Assembly (NCBI RefSeq): GCF_001411555.2
Contig: NC_049916.1
Span: forward strand, 22,599,558-22,663,557
Length of the DNA stretch: 64,000 nt
DNA from: Juglans regia
Lineage: Eukaryota > Streptophyta > Magnoliopsida > Fagales > Juglandaceae
Direction: 5' to 3'
Shown here: positions 1-12,902 of the stretch, in pieces
Layout: each line of letters begins with the position of its first letter
How positions within the stretch are numbered: the first letter of the stretch is position 1
The notes under the pieces: model-generated
Seen by the model: the letters and a program-made list of their open reading frames with translations, nothing else
What the model was told of the DNA's origin: nothing
Database searches by the model: none
Program-made: the position numbers and the translations under genes

Positions 1-2814
1 ATTATATTTGCATCAAAATCTTTCAGTATCTAGCATCAGGAAGTGAATTAATATATTGTCATGTATTTCACTATAGCTTACCTTACCACCTATTACTTGG
101 TGCGGTTAGGTCATAGCTCTAACTGCAAGCAAAAGCTGTCCTTTGTTTTTTCCCCTCCATCTTTCCAAAACAGTTGAATAATTAAAATCTAATTACCCTA
201 TGTGTTTTGGTATCAGGTTGCAGATAATGACTGCTGTGCTGTTTAACCTGTTACTTGGAGTGGAAAAGTCGGCCATAAGAAATGGGACTTGATAATCTGC
301 TTGCAGTCTATGGATATTGCATGGTGAGGTCAGATGCAGAACCAGATTGAATATTCTCAAAGGTAGCTCTGAGTGAAAGCTATATAGCTCGTCATTGTTC
401 GACTGTTCTGGTATGTTTGACTACTGCAAATTCTATTTTGTGTACGCTTTCAATATAGAGTTTATTGGGGTGTCACAGCAGGCTGAAGATATTCTCTTCT
501 GAAATTTTTTTGCATCAGTTCATCTGCCAGGTTTGGATTTGGGTTTTGGTTGAACTTCATCCGAATGGGAAGTCATGTAGACGAGCTGACACAAGATTAT
601 TCCTCATCTGTACACTTAAACTGCATTTGGGTGTCATGTGGGAATTTAATGGCTTCATTTTCTTTGATGTATATTGAATAAAAATGGCCTTAAAAAAAGA
701 GATTGAATAAAAATGAAAGCACAATAATACCTATAGTCCAATTGATGAAACAGAGTTAGTTTTAAGCTATCATGCAGGGAGACCATTCCGTTCTTCACTA
801 TCATTTCCTTGACGGTTGCCCATTTTTTTCACAAGTTTGGATTAATGCAAATATAAACAAATTGAGTGTGATGTGATAATGTTGGTATGTATACTTGAGG
901 AAAAGCATCTATATTTATTATTTCCGTCTCATGGTCGAGCTGTTTGTCACACTTTTAATGGTTTGATCAGTTTAAACACCTCACAAAGTGTAACTAATAG
1001 TTTATAATACAAGATGCAAATCCTCATCATCGTCGTATTAGTGCACTCCCACACTCTTAAGGATCAAAACCTATTTAGGAGCAATGTATTCATTATATTA
1101 GGTATATTGGTCAGGTGAATGAGTTTCCAACCTCTTGAAACTAATCAAACGTGAAAGGAGAAACTGGACCAACTAATCAAAGTGTTGTATTGTGTCGCTA
1201 CAAGTACTAGAAATATCGAATGTCAACCAACAAAGTGAACAATATATTTCCACTTGCCGATCATCGAGGTGAATCTATGGAGCGAGCCCCCACAAGCTTT
1301 TCCCTCGTAAGTTTATTGTGGCAGTACTGTTTGGTTTAGTTTTTTTGTTGGCTTTTTATTTTGAAATATATATATTTATATATATATACAAGTTATGTTA
1401 TATACAGTCATTTTTGTATATTTATTGCGTATTTTATTGATGTGATTGGTCAAAGTAATCATTTTATATTAAAAAAAATGACACATCAAATCATATTAGT
1501 GAAGTATGCAAGAAGCGTAAAATGATTGCAGATGAATAATACTAGAGAGAAATTATTATAGCAGTGCACATTTTACACTCACTGCGTAGCTGCTTCTAGT
1601 TGATTGTTTCCAACACTCACTTGAGGAGATGTGTGGTCTAGATGATATCACATTATGTGTGTAAAATAGATGCTCCTAATAATAGTTTCTATTTATATTT
1701 ATTCTTAGTAATATTATGTCTTATTTTTGAAGTTTAGATGACTCTAATCAAACGTCGACATGACTCAACCATTGCTGCATGTCCCTCCTTGTTTAAAGCT
1801 GTAATAGGAAATAAATAAAAAAATCACAAACAATTAAAGTTAATACTCACGAACTGCATTATTATTATTTAATTACAAGGAAACAGGGTTACAGAGGGAC
1901 CTTATAAAAAGAAAATTTCTAGAAAAAGTTAATATATATATATATATATATATGAATAGGTAGGCTCATTATTGAAGAATTTCAGTGCAATCAAATTCTT
2001 GAATAAAAAAAAAACATACAATGGGACAAAAGCTGTATTTAACTAAACAATTTGTAAAAGCAGGATCGAAACCTTAAAGGGGATGTATTGGACCGATATA
2101 CGCAATGTGGTTGATTAGTAAAAGAAAACCATGATGTTGGCAATAGAAAATTAGAGAAACAAAGAGACAGAGAGTACGTGCGTTGGGAAGGAATTAAGGA
2201 CATCCGAAAAAATAAAAAATAAAAAATAAAAAAAAATAAGTCTGGGCAGTGCATGCGCAGTCAGGGAAGTGGGGTCCATTAAAGAGGGAGAGCAGGCCGA
2301 CGCACGTCCATGCAAAATCGTGGAATTTTATGGCAATTCCTTTGTCGGTAACTTCCAGCTGTACGTAGCTAGCTACCTTACGCTGTCATAGTAAACCACA
2401 AATTATTTGTTTTCACACAACCTACAAATTATTGAAACATGAATTCTTTACATCAATTATTATTTATTTTTATATCTTCTATTTATAATTTTTTTTTTAT
2501 TTCACAGAACGTGGAGGTGTTTTTTTTATAGAGTATAACCCGTATAGAAGTGTTTTTATAAAATGTGTAGTGTAAAGTAATAAATAGGAATTGATATATA
2601 GAATTTTTTTTATTAAAAAGAGAAATACTATATATCAATCACTATTTATTTTTATATTTATAATTTTTTTTACAAGGTGTGGAGATATTTTTTATAGAAT
2701 ATGAGATAGTATATAGTGATTAATGAGAATAATTTTTCTATTAAAAATTTGAAGCGGATCTAAGAAAGAAAAATTATTAGTTGGGTGGAGCAAAATTTCA
2801 ATATAAACTTAAAA
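1..2814. other. AT-rich stretch without a recognised gene
   Basis: No reading frame here resembles a known protein. Around 210-300 a splice-acceptor-like TTGCAG is followed by a short open stretch ending in TGA, so the 3' end of a plus-strand gene lying left of the window is possible but unsupported. About 2455-2760 contains two similar AT-rich segments sharing a 'tatttttatat...ataatttttttt' core and ATATAGTGATTAAT-like ends, which look like decayed MITEs. An (AT)n run lies near 1932-1952. Confidence 0.4.
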
Positions 2815-2990
2815 GTATATTACATCTAGTCGTAGATTATGTAAACGTTATGAAATCCATTTGAAAAAAAATAAAGTCTATTATTAAAAAATTAATTTTT
2901 TTCATGTGGATTCTTATTTATTCACTTTTTTTAAAAAGATTGTGTGACACTTGTGTACTCCACGACTGTAAATATCATTTATCTAAATTT
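2815..2990. repeat. MITE copy 1 (TCGTG-subterminal family)
   Basis: The right end reads CTCCACGACTGTAAATATCA and the left end has a TAGTCGTAGATTATGTAAAC variant of its complement, so it is a short terminal-inverted-repeat element. The core contains the 'ttaaaaaattaattttttt' and 'catgtggat' segments found in the other copies near 3015, 49583 and 50166. It is non-coding. The family name is not known to me. Confidence 0.55.
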
Positions 2991-3014
2991 AAGACATTTA
3001 TATATATATATATA

Positions 3015-3190
3015 TCATAAATGATAGTTGCAGTCGTGAGTACGTAAGTGCCGTGTAATCACTTTAAAAAAAAAAGAATAAATACAGGATCCACATGAAA
3101 AAAATAATTTTTTAATAACGGATCTTACTATTTTTCAAAATGACTGCATGATGTTTACATACTTCACGACTGTATATAACATTACTCTAT
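3015..3190. repeat. MITE copy 2 (TCGTG-subterminal family)
   Basis: The left end (ATGATAGTTGCAGTCGTGAG) and right end (TTCACGACTGTATATAACAT) are approximate inverted repeats. The core has the same 'ggatccacatgaaaaaaat' and 'ttttttaataacggatctta' blocks as the copies at 2815 and 49583. Non-coding, about 175 bp. It lies about 25 bp from copy 1, separated only by an AT repeat. Confidence 0.6.
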
Positions 3191-3994
3191 ATATATATAT
3201 ATATATTATTATGATAGAATAGATTAATAATAAATCATCAATCATCGCAAAAAAGTTAAACTGATGGGAGATCAAAGTCTTGAGATAAAACCATAAGACT
3301 TATACTTGAACCTAGCATATATGTATATAGCATGAGGCCAGGCTATGGAATAATCCGATTATAAGATAGATCGATCGCATGCACATAGACCTTGCAAGTG
3401 GCCGATCGATATACAGAGGTCATGACTAGCTAGAGTTGCAAGTATACATTTGAAACGTCCCAAACCTAACTTGTACACAGAGAGAGAGAGAGAGGAAAAG
3501 GAGGAAAAGGAAATGCAAAAGCTGATCTCCAAGTCAATTTGCGTGTAATTGCAAGTACTCTTTTTGGTAGTAAAACCAATAATCTCAAACTAATAATGAT
3601 AAAAACAAAGAAAGTGGTACGTTTTTCTAAAGAAAGCTATCTCTTAGAATCAGCCGGCCAAGAAAAAGGAGGAGGGTACATTAAAAAACTACGAAACAAG
3701 AAAAAAAATAAAATCCTCGAAATGATGAGGTTTTAGTGATGATGGTGAGTGGGAAGCAGTGCAGAAGGGAAAAAAAAAAAAAATATATAGAAAGAGTGGA
3801 ATATTTGGGGTGTGGTGACATGGAAAGGTCGATCGGAGTGCGTCGTTTCTGTTACTTCCAATTTATCTCTTTATTTTTTTTGCTTCTTTAGCTAATTAAT
3901 TAGGTCGTAATTTCCTACACATGCTTGTGTACTTCTCCGATTGAACAAAACAAGCGTGCCTTTGCTCTCAGAGATGAACGAATTAACAATTACA

Positions 3995-4032
<38 letters not shown>

Positions 4033-5970
4033 ATATCATGTGCAGGTTGCTGGGCTGCCCAGCCTGCATGCATGCCCCAATTTCTTTAACATTCTTTACA
4101 TAGGAGATCGAGACCGTGTAGCACTACTGATCTTTCCGTCACTGCATACCATTTCTTTTTAGATATTTACTATACATATATAGCTACTACTCATAGACCA
4201 GTTTCAAGTACTCATATACGCCTGTATATACGTACTGCATTTTTCCTACGTATACGTACAAGAAATCGAAAAGGAAAATAATTTTTAGGTTGTTAATTTT
4301 ACATAGAAGAACGAATTCTGTATATATATATATGTGTATGTATGTATGAAATAATTTCATGAGTACGTACGTTAATGTGTATATATATATTTTTGAAGTG
4401 CTTTTATTATAATGTTTCGGTATGAAAATCTTCAAATGTTATAAGGATAGCATATATGCATGATTGGTTAATTAGGGATCACATGCAAATTAATTACATG
4501 GGTATGACATGAAATATTAATTATATATGTATTTTTTTCCCTATTTTTACTCTTGTTCGCTTCTTGATCTGACGTTATTTTTATTTTCTATCCAACGTTT
4601 CCCATCATACTAACTAATATATGTGTGTGTATATATATATATATAGGAGGCAGAGAATTAACCTAGCTATTACTTTGATCTTTTTAGGGATATTGGGGGT
4701 GATGGTCTTTTCGCAGAAAAAGAGTGCTTATTGCCCAATATTAATTATTGATTTTAAATGGGAGCTAGCTAGCTGCCCAAATCACTTTGTTAATTTTCTC
4801 CTTTTAATAATGCGAAATAGAGGATCGTGTTGATCTTTAGACGTGAGAAGCTTATTATAAATTGCTTTGAAAGGGATGATTAGCAATGCAAGTGCTAATC
4901 ATCAACAAAAGGAGGAAGTTTATATAGATGAGAAAGTTGGCCCCCTTTTTAATATTCACTTTGGAACGTCGATGATGATCGTGAGTACTAATATCCCCAC
5001 AACCCACTAATAAATTAATACAAGGGCCATGCCAAAACTATATATCCAACAGTACATGAAGCTAGCGCCTACAAAAAGGCATGCATCTCCAGCTTCCACG
5101 ATCCATTTTATTATCCCCCCCACCAAAGTCGACATGAGAACCCTACCTTTCTGATCTCATAGACCGGTCTCCATCACAAGATTTCAAAGGAAACCATGTT
5201 GTGTGTTTTTGTTGTTTGTGCAATGAATATATAATTTGTGATCTAGAGAGAGAGAGAGAGAAACTTTTTCTACATGCACCTTAATTAATAATTAATTTAC
5301 TACCTTATAAAACGGCCTTATCTAAATCTTGAAGAATCCATATCCCAAATCTCCATGAGGTTAGTTTATATCTATATATACAATTCTAAAGCACTACTTT
5401 AATTAAGTTTTTTAATTTTTTAATATTAATTCAAAATAAAATAGAAAAATCCTAAGTACTTCATGATCATGCAAATTTGATTCTAATTTCTTTATTTTAT
5501 TTGTATGGTTATCGACATTACATGTGATTCCACTAAATATTGGTGCCTCCACGTAAAAGTCCATATTTGTTGATACGTTACTCTCCATCAAAGAATCTTA
5601 CTTTGATGATCTGTACTTCAATCCAACTTATTTTCAAATTAATTAGATCATCCTGAAGATTTTTCTAGTACTTGAGCATATTTGTATATCTTTCACGATC
5701 GAATACGTTAAAATGTTGCATTTTATTTGCAAGCTAAGACGTCGTTATTGTGTGTGTGTATATATATATATATATATGTGTGTATGTAAAATATTTATGC
5801 TAAAATATTTATGTTTATACAAATATAAACGCACTTGCTTGATCATGTGCTACGTCAAATTATAAAATTACTTCTATTTTAAAGTAAATCTAACGAATTA
5901 CATAAAACTACATTAATTTGTAAGTTTATTAATTTTATGTAATTATTTTGTGTCTATAGTACTTCTCTAT
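3191..5970. other. AT-rich intergenic DNA, no gene recognised
   Basis: No coding similarity was seen on either strand. A long (AT)n microsatellite lies at about 3995-4030, with shorter ones near 4322, 4631 and 5760, and a GA run near 5246-5260. GCTAGCTAG and GATCGATC palindromic runs are frequent. Open frames here are short and AT-biased and are treated as chance. Confidence 0.5.
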
Positions 5971-6689
5971 GAACACTAGCTACAATAAATTTCATTTTTA
6001 GAGATGAAATTTATTAGGAACAAATTTAATTTCGTCCCTAAAAGTACTTATTTGTGACAAAATTTAAATTTTATCTCAAAACATGGATGAGGTTCTCAAG
6101 GCATTCGAACGAAAGTTTTTTGGTGGGGAAATCTGGCGGGATGGTTGCAAGACAGTTCGAAAGCAAAAAAATTTTGTTCGAACTAATTCGAACACCACAT
6201 TTATTCATTCAAACAACTTGTTTGGTGGGAAATTATAAAAAAATTGATGGGAATTTGATTCAATACTGTTCGAACGGAAGTGTTCGGTTTGAACGGTATG
6301 AACTTAGTTTGAATGCTTAAATAAGCGTTCGAAAGGGATTATTTAATTATAATAATTTATTGAAAGGCATCCAAAATACCTTAAAAAAATATATTTTTTT
6401 AATTTATTAGCTATCATTTTTAAAATATAAAAAGTATAGATATATTATATAATATTATTTATGGTGAATTAAAAAATTTCATATTCATAAATTAATTTTA
6501 TGCAATTAATTTACAAATATTTTAATGAGTTCTTTTATGTTAAATAAGATTTTTAGTTAAATAAATATTACTTTAGTAAAAAAAGAAAAAATATTTTTGA
6601 CAATAAACAAGCTAGCAAACACAAAAAATAAAAATCATACACTAATTACATCCTAAAAGTATAATGCTCGATACATCATAAAATAGTGA

Positions 6690-7735
6690 AATAAAAACTA
6701 AAACTATCAATGGTAAGTAGCTCAAAATCCTCCTGTAAGGAAGATATGTGTCCCTCCATCTCCTGAAGCTTTTTCATGATGGGCCCAATGATCTCCTTGA
6801 TCAAAAGTCGGCGATGCTCCTCGAGCAAAAATCGTACATCATCCAAAGTAGCCCCAACAGGCTGTCTCTGAACACCAGTAGGAGTAGAAGATGGATCACT
6901 CGTCATGCCACTATTTTGTGCTGCTGGAATATTAGCTCGAGTCTTCCGCAAGTGACCCTCACTCTTGCTGAATGTCATCTTGTTAAGAGGTCTGATCTGT
7001 GGCTGCCTCCTCTCAGTCATTTGCACATTAATCCCCAATTGGACTAGGAGGTTAGAGATCATCAATGCAAATGGTATACTGCCTCCACTAGAATAGGGTG
7101 ACTCAGATCTAATCCGAAGAAAGAAATATAATGGGAGATCAATCGGCTCTCCTCGAGCTATTTGTAGCATAAATCTAGCTCGCTCGATATTGAAATCTGT
7201 CTTGTGTTTCCTCGGATCAACGTTAGTGGAAACAATTAAATTTAGCATTCTAAAAAATGTTGTACAGTCTACCTGTCTGATAACCTAGCTACTATCATAT
7301 GGAGGAGCCAAAGCGTCCAGCATCATCTGACAAACCTCATCGTCTGTGAGACCGTCATCTACTGGAGCATTGTCCTCACTGTCACCCTCACCATCTGTCC
7401 TTGCATTCTCTGCGCGATGCAGGGTATGCTCCAATCATGCGTGGGATACCAATAAAATTAGAAATAACAGAGGGTGAGATAGTAATACTCACTCCCCGAA
7501 CGGTAAAGGTGAATGTATTTGAATCAGCCTCCATCTCACCCATGGTAAGGTAGAACTCACTGACCATGTCTGGATAGGCAACAACCCTTTGCTGACAGAT
7601 CGGTGCCCATCTCTGGTCGGTGATGATGGAGTATATGCTATGTCCATCCCACGCAATATCGCAAAAGTCATAGAATGATCTCCCGCTCGACCAATATCGA
7701 TCTCCGCCAGAGTTGTCTGAGATTGATATTATCGC
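6690..7735 (-). pseudogene. Putative plant transposon protein (Transposase_32-like), broken
   Basis: Read on the minus strand this gives a protein of the type widely annotated in plant genomes as 'putative plant transposon protein'. Seen in order: a segment with PDMVSEFYLTMGEMEADSN, then TVRGVSITISPSVISNFIGI (about 7700 down to 7430), then after frame breaks an open frame from 7248 to 6676 of about 190 residues with FMLQIARGEPIDLPLYFFL and a C-terminal glutamate-rich helical stretch (RFLLEEHRRLLIKEI). At least two frame changes separate the parts. Function in the family is not established. It lies divergently to the TNP2 remnant inside element A, an arrangement mirrored in element B. Confidence 0.6.
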
Positions 7736-7805
7736 GCAATTGTAGGATGTTTCAGAAAATAGATTTGGGAAGGATGCAAGAGCTTGAAAGAGGAAACGAG
7801 AAACA

Positions 7806-8256
7806 GTGGAGTTGAATTGGACAGAAAAAAGTATTTTCTTTGAGTTACCATACGAGTCTATATTGACACTACGTCACAATCTAGATGTTATGCATATTGA
7901 AAAAAATATATGCAAGAATATATTGGGCACTCTGATGTTCATAGAAGGGAAGACAAAAGATACAGCTAACTCTCGTAAAGATTTAAAGGAGTTGGGAATT
8001 AGACCGGAATTGTATTTGCAAGATAATGGGTCGTCATCTTATATGCCCATTGGATGGTATACAATTTCAAATGATGAGAGAGAAATTTTTTGACTAATTC
8101 ATGACAATCAAATTACCCGATTACTATGCTTCGAACATGTTAAAATGTGTGCGAACTCATGATTGGAAGATAACTGGTCTTAAAAATCATGATTGTCATG
8201 TATTTCTCCAGCGTTTGTTGCTAGTTAGTGTGCGCGGAAAGCTTATTCGAGACTAG
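7806..8256 (+). pseudogene. TNP2-type CACTA transposase remnant (Transposase_21)
   Basis: The frame from 7806 contains FELPYESILTLRHNLDVMHI followed by EKNICKNILGTLM, EGKTKDTANSRKDLKELGI and RPELYLQ, which is characteristic of the TNP2 transposase of plant CACTA elements. It ends at 8093. After a frameshift the similarity continues to a stop at about 8256 with KLPDYYASNMLKCVRTHDW and KITGLKNHDCHVFLQRLL. The N-terminal catalytic region is missing and later sequence (8260-9800) is unrelated or unrecognisable, so this is a dead fragment. Confidence 0.8.
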
Positions 8257-9839
8257 ACTGAAAGGTTAGATTGCAGAGTCATACATTGATAATAAATGAC
8301 ATATATTTTTTTCAATGTATTTCTGTAGGGTTGATACTAGATTTACAAGACTAGACTGAAATTATGAAGGTGGACAAATGGGAGTGTCATAATCATTTTT
8401 TGTATTTTCTCAAACCGTACATCCCATAGGCGCACAAGGGGGCTATGACCTATGTAGACGAGAGTTTGATAAAGCTCGATAGTATGTCTTGAATAACTGC
8501 GCAGAAATTGATCACCACTTGAGGTTAGTGATGAATCTGCATATCAATATAAATTTAAGTTCATGAAATATAATATAATATAACTTGATATAAATTAACA
8601 GTTCTTCTAAGGGTAGGAAAGTTTGCATAGGTATTGTGCAGGAAAGAATATTTTATTCCACATCAACTGCTATTAAAGAAATAAAAAGAGAAATTAAAAA
8701 ACTGAGGCTGAAACACACAAGGAACTGAGAGTGAAACGCACAAAAGTTCAAAACATGAAGTGCTTCGTCGTTCCCTGCCCGTCTCCCTTATTCACGTCGT
8801 CGGCATATCCTGGTAGTATTTTTTTCTTTTGATTTTTTTTATGGTTGATTTAAGATCAAATGCAGATTGTTTGATTTTTTTTTTTTTGTACTTTTTTAGT
8901 GGAAAGAGTAAGAGAGTGGATCATTCGGAAAGCCAGTGAGGACAGAGTAAAAGCTAGCCATAGATTTGGTTTGATGTGCTACATATTTTTGTAATATGGG
9001 AGGGAAGGACGTTCATGAATCTCACTTTTATAACATTGTATGTTTTTTGAGATGTAATTCTTAAGTTTTATTTTTGTAAAAGGTGAAGTATAAATCCCAA
9101 CAAACCAAATATAAATCTCATTCTTCAACGATTTTTCTATTTTTTCAATTTCGTAACTTTAACGTTGAAATCTAGGCAATGTTCAGAAACCCATAGGGAA
9201 TCTTCGGAGAGGAGAATGGTGGGTTCATTTCAGAAAACTGGGCAATGTTAAGAAAAATGGCCATATCGACCTGGGAAATCTTCGGAGAGGAGGAGAGTGA
9301 GATGGCGGAGAATGGTGGTTCATTTCACCTGGAGAATACTTCGGAGAGGAGGAGAGTTAGATGGAAGAGAAACTTTGGGGAGATGGAACTAAAAACATGA
9401 AGTGGATTTATGCGAGACTTGGGGAAGCTTTCGGAGAGGAAGTGAGACGAGAAAGTGAGGCTAGATGGATGAGAGGCTTGCTCAAACGGAACTGAGGTTT
9501 GTGCGAAATGCACCGTTTCCTTTTCTACGTGGACCGTTCGTGCGCATTCCCTATCTGAAATCTCCTGCATACATCATTTTTCATAAATTAATAGTTAACT
9601 TAAACATGCACATCAAACATATACAATTACTTCGCCCCGGATGGTATAACTGACGTAGAAAAAAAGCACAAAGAGTAATTCACCTCATGGTTTGAACATA
9701 CGATATTACTAAAAAAATATCTTATTTTCTACGAATTTCATACCACTAAACTCCATTTTTTTTTCTATCAAACATTGATATAACTAAAATAATATTTATT
9801 GATATAGGTTGTATCGAAATATGGTAAAAATTTAGAAGA
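8257..9839. other. Interior of element A, no recognisable coding
   Basis: Between the two TNP2 fragments lies about 1.6 kb with no protein similarity that I can see. From 9190 to 9450 the phrase CTTCGGAGAGGA or TTTCGGAGAGGA occurs four times in diverged surroundings, a small degenerate direct repeat. The stretch 8700-8830 is more GC-rich and could be captured or inserted sequence. Short open frames near 9325-9653 look accidental. Confidence 0.4.
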
Positions 9840-10530
9840 AATCTCACAAAACCTGTATGCTCTAGCACGTGGTCCGTCCAAACGGGTCATCCAATATTCA
9901 GGATATTTGGTGTGTGGATATAGATTTCACACGGTTGACAGAGAACGATATAGAAAGACTCAAAATTGTGATGTCCTAGTCGAACGAAGCCATGTAGAGG
10001 ATAACATTGACTTCTACGGAGTTGTAGAAGATACTATAACGTTAAAATACATGGGGGATATATGGTCTTGTTGTTTAAATATAATTGGTGGGATGTCTCA
10101 AATCCTATGTTGGGTGTGCGTAACGATGAATATTTTGTGAGTGTCAATACATCTCGCACATGGTATGAGGACGATCCTGTCGTTCTCACTTGCCAAGCGA
10201 ATCAAATTTTTTTTATAATTTTAGATGATCCGGAATATGGGAACTCATGTCGAGTAGTGGAGAAGTTTGCACTAAGAAATATATATAATTACATTCTAGA
10301 GGCAGACGAACAACATGAAGAATTTGAAGTCCAACAAATGAAGAAGCATATCAGGAAAACGAATCAGGCACAATCTATTTGTTGATCTAAGCCAATATAA
10401 CATTGTCCCATTGCGTAGAGAAGATGTTCAACCAGAAGTAATTGAGGATGGAATGTTAGAAGAACATGAATCAACTGAAGTGTCTAGTGAGGATGATGGC
10501 GATTGGTCCAACAAAACTGATAGTGAATGA
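9840..10530 (+). pseudogene. C-terminal part of TNP2-type transposase gene (DUF4216-like)
   Basis: Several frames together give the C-terminal domain usual in TNP2 genes: SGYLVCGYRFHTVDRERYRK at about 9899, then VVEDTITLKY, then from about 10062 FKYNWWDVSNPMLGVRNDEY followed by FVSVNTSRTWYEDDPVVL and TCQANQIFF. The tail from about 10380 is acidic (EDVQPEVIEDG, SSEDDGDWSNKTDSE) and ends at TGA 10528-10530, the usual end of these genes. At least two frameshifts are present. It belongs to the same original gene as the fragment at 7806. Confidence 0.75.
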
Positions 10531-10611
10531 AATTAATATTTGTGTAAGTATTATTGTTATAAATATCCGTAACATTTTTTAGAATAATAATTTATTACAG
10601 TTTCAAACATA

Positions 10612-12045
10612 TATGCTTTCCAAACGCAAAGCAACTCGTGTGCCATCTCTATCCATTACCGACTCTCCAATTAGTTTACTCACTATGAATGGTGGGTCAA
10701 CATCACCATACCCAGAAGAACATATTTACCAAATTAAACACTACATTTATTGCTTGATTTAAGTAATATACATTTTCAAGATATTAGTATTTAATTAAAA
10801 TGTGCTTCAATTACTGTACATATATATAGCTGTTGTAAGTCAGCGTTGAGGTCGAGGCACTACAAGGGGTGTCTGCATAGAGAAAGTAAGGAAAACATGA
10901 AAAATAAAAGTTGATATTCCTGATAATCACACCAGTGGCTCTGAGGATTTGGCACCTTGGCTTGCTTCTTATGTTAGTACCCTTACTCGCACATATGCAC
11001 CGATGACTACATCCTCATTGGCTAAAATTTTTCAAGATGTGCAAGACCACATCAAAAATCGTAGTCTGGTAATAAGTTATTAGTAAAAAATTAAGTATAA
11101 CATGTTAATTTAATATTAGTTTGTATTTATACTAATTATTTAGAATTTTTTGAAGGACGAGTTTGAACTTAATTTTGGCCGGTGAAAAGATTGACTAATG
11201 ATTGAAGAGCTGATGTCGAATGCATTCTGGATGTACAAAAGTTGATGCCATGCACACTATCAGAAGTTCAGTACTGCAACAAAAGTGCATCAAAATCCAT
11301 TCCAAGTAATGCCACCAAACGCATGAGAGAAGATTTGTGATATGTTTGAAGATCATGCTCATCAGGTAATTTCGCTACTATCTTTTTTTTATAAGATATG
11401 ATAGATGTATTAAACATATAGACATAATTTTTTTTAGCAATGGAGTATTGCGAATAAAGCAAATAGATTAAATTTAACGATACACCATCATGCAGATTCT
11501 CGATATTTTCATCATTTATCTAAAAAAATAGTAGCATTATACTAGCTCCCGTTAAATATTAACATATCTACTTTTATGATTTAAGTTCTAATATATAATT
11601 CCCTTTTGCAGCAAGAATAAAGTCCTACTGACTATAATCTGACTCAGTTGTATGCTAAAACACATAAAAATCGTGATGGTGTTTGGACCAGTCCCGAAAC
11701 AGAAGCAAATTATGTAAGTTTAAGTTTTTTTAATTCAACTGTCTAATAATATTTTTATTACTTATACTAATTACTTTAATGTTTTTTTGTAGGACAATAT
11801 GATATCACTTAAGGAAACTGTTGCGGATCCATCTGATGAATCATCTGTCAACGATGTTCAGATCTTTTCTCAAGTGCTTGGACCACGTTCTGAATATTTG
11901 AGGGGTTTAGAACGTTGCGTGAAGTCATCATCAACATCATCATCCTCTCCTCAAATCAGATCAAATGACAAAACTCAGGAATTAGAGGAAGTAAAGCTTG
12001 TGATAGAACATTTAAGGTCCAAAGAAAAAGAGTTGCTGACCTGAT
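10612..12045 (+). pseudogene. CACTA-associated Transposase_24-like gene (Ptta/En/Spm type), degraded
   Basis: A gene-like tract starts at ATG 10612 (MLSKRKATRVPSLSITDSPI). Scattered blocks match the plant Ptta/En/Spm transposase family: about 10960-11070 (TYAPMTTSSLAKIFQDVQDH), about 11155 (DEFELNFGR), about 11640-11715 (LTQLYAKTHKNRDGVWTSPE) and 11799-12044, where VNDVQIFSQVLGPRSEYLRG is the most typical part and is followed by a charged helical tail. Some breaks fall at plausible introns (GTAAGT near 11713, TAG near 11792), others are true stops. Its role in CACTA elements is unclear; it is the usual second gene. Confidence 0.65.
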
Positions 12046-12595
12046 TAGATCAAGCAACGGATTTAGATGCGAGATTAGAAGAAAACATGCAGAAAAAACT
12101 AGAGATTCAATCCCAAAAATATTTGAACAGTGGCAATCAATAATGTGCCAAAACTCTATGCCACCACCACAATTCTAGAACTTATTTTTCTTCAATTGTC
12201 TTTTTATTATTTTGTCCCAACAATGGCAATCAATGATGTCCCAACACTCTGTCCGTTCGACCAAGATCAAATATATTCAATCGTTCGGATCAAGTTTTTG
12301 TACTGTTCAAACTGATCAAAGTTGTTATTCGAATGAAAGGATTTTCATTCGAACGAGTTTTTAGGACGAAAATGTTGTCTAAAAAAAAAAATTCTCGTTC
12401 AAATGCCTACGACTGGTTCCGTCCAATTTCATCCCTAAAAGTAATTTTTTGGAAAGAAAATCAAATTTCTTCTCAAAAAACATTTTGAGACAACCTAGAG
12501 ACGAATTTTTTTTGTCTCAAAAATTTTTTTAAGATGAAAATGAGATTTTTTGGGATGAAATGATTCGTCCCAAAAAACCATTTCTCTTTTTGTGT

Positions 12596-12860
12596 ATAAG
12601 ATACCTCAATGTTGACCATGCAACACGCTGATCTAAAAAGAAAAATAAAATAAAATAATCAGGACTTCAAAGACAGAGTCATGGGTGTGCAGCAATAAAC
12701 TAACCCTACTCATTTTTCTTTCTCTTTTTTTTGGAGACGACATGGCCTTGTTTGTAAAAAAGGAATTGTAGAGATCATTGACTCTAAAATTAGTAACCAC
12801 GTAAATGCATACAGAGCCAACGGTAGGCTGTGCAAAATGAACCTGACAAACTCCATGCAC

Positions 12861-12902
<42 letters not shown>

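Larger units (their letters stand above)
5974..12595 (+). mobile_element. CACTA (En/Spm-like) transposon A, decayed
   Basis: The left end begins CACTAGCTACAATAAATTTC and the right end, read on the other strand, is ACACAAAAAGAGAAATGG, a worn form of the CACTACAA... terminus of plant CACTA elements. Just inside each end are stretches with 'gggacgaaat' or 'cgtccc' and variants of a TTCGAACG motif (6095-6330; 12275-12415). Inside, plus-strand remnants of a TNP2-type transposase (7806-10530) and a second CACTA-associated gene (10612-12045) follow a minus-strand putative plant transposon protein (6690-7735). All frames are broken, so the element cannot be autonomous. The exact ends and the 3-bp target duplication are uncertain. 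Confidence 0.75.

Noticed and set aside
1..700. Last exon of a plus-strand gene entering from the left
   Set aside because: A TTGCAG acceptor and a short open stretch exist, but no residue pattern could be tied to a protein family.
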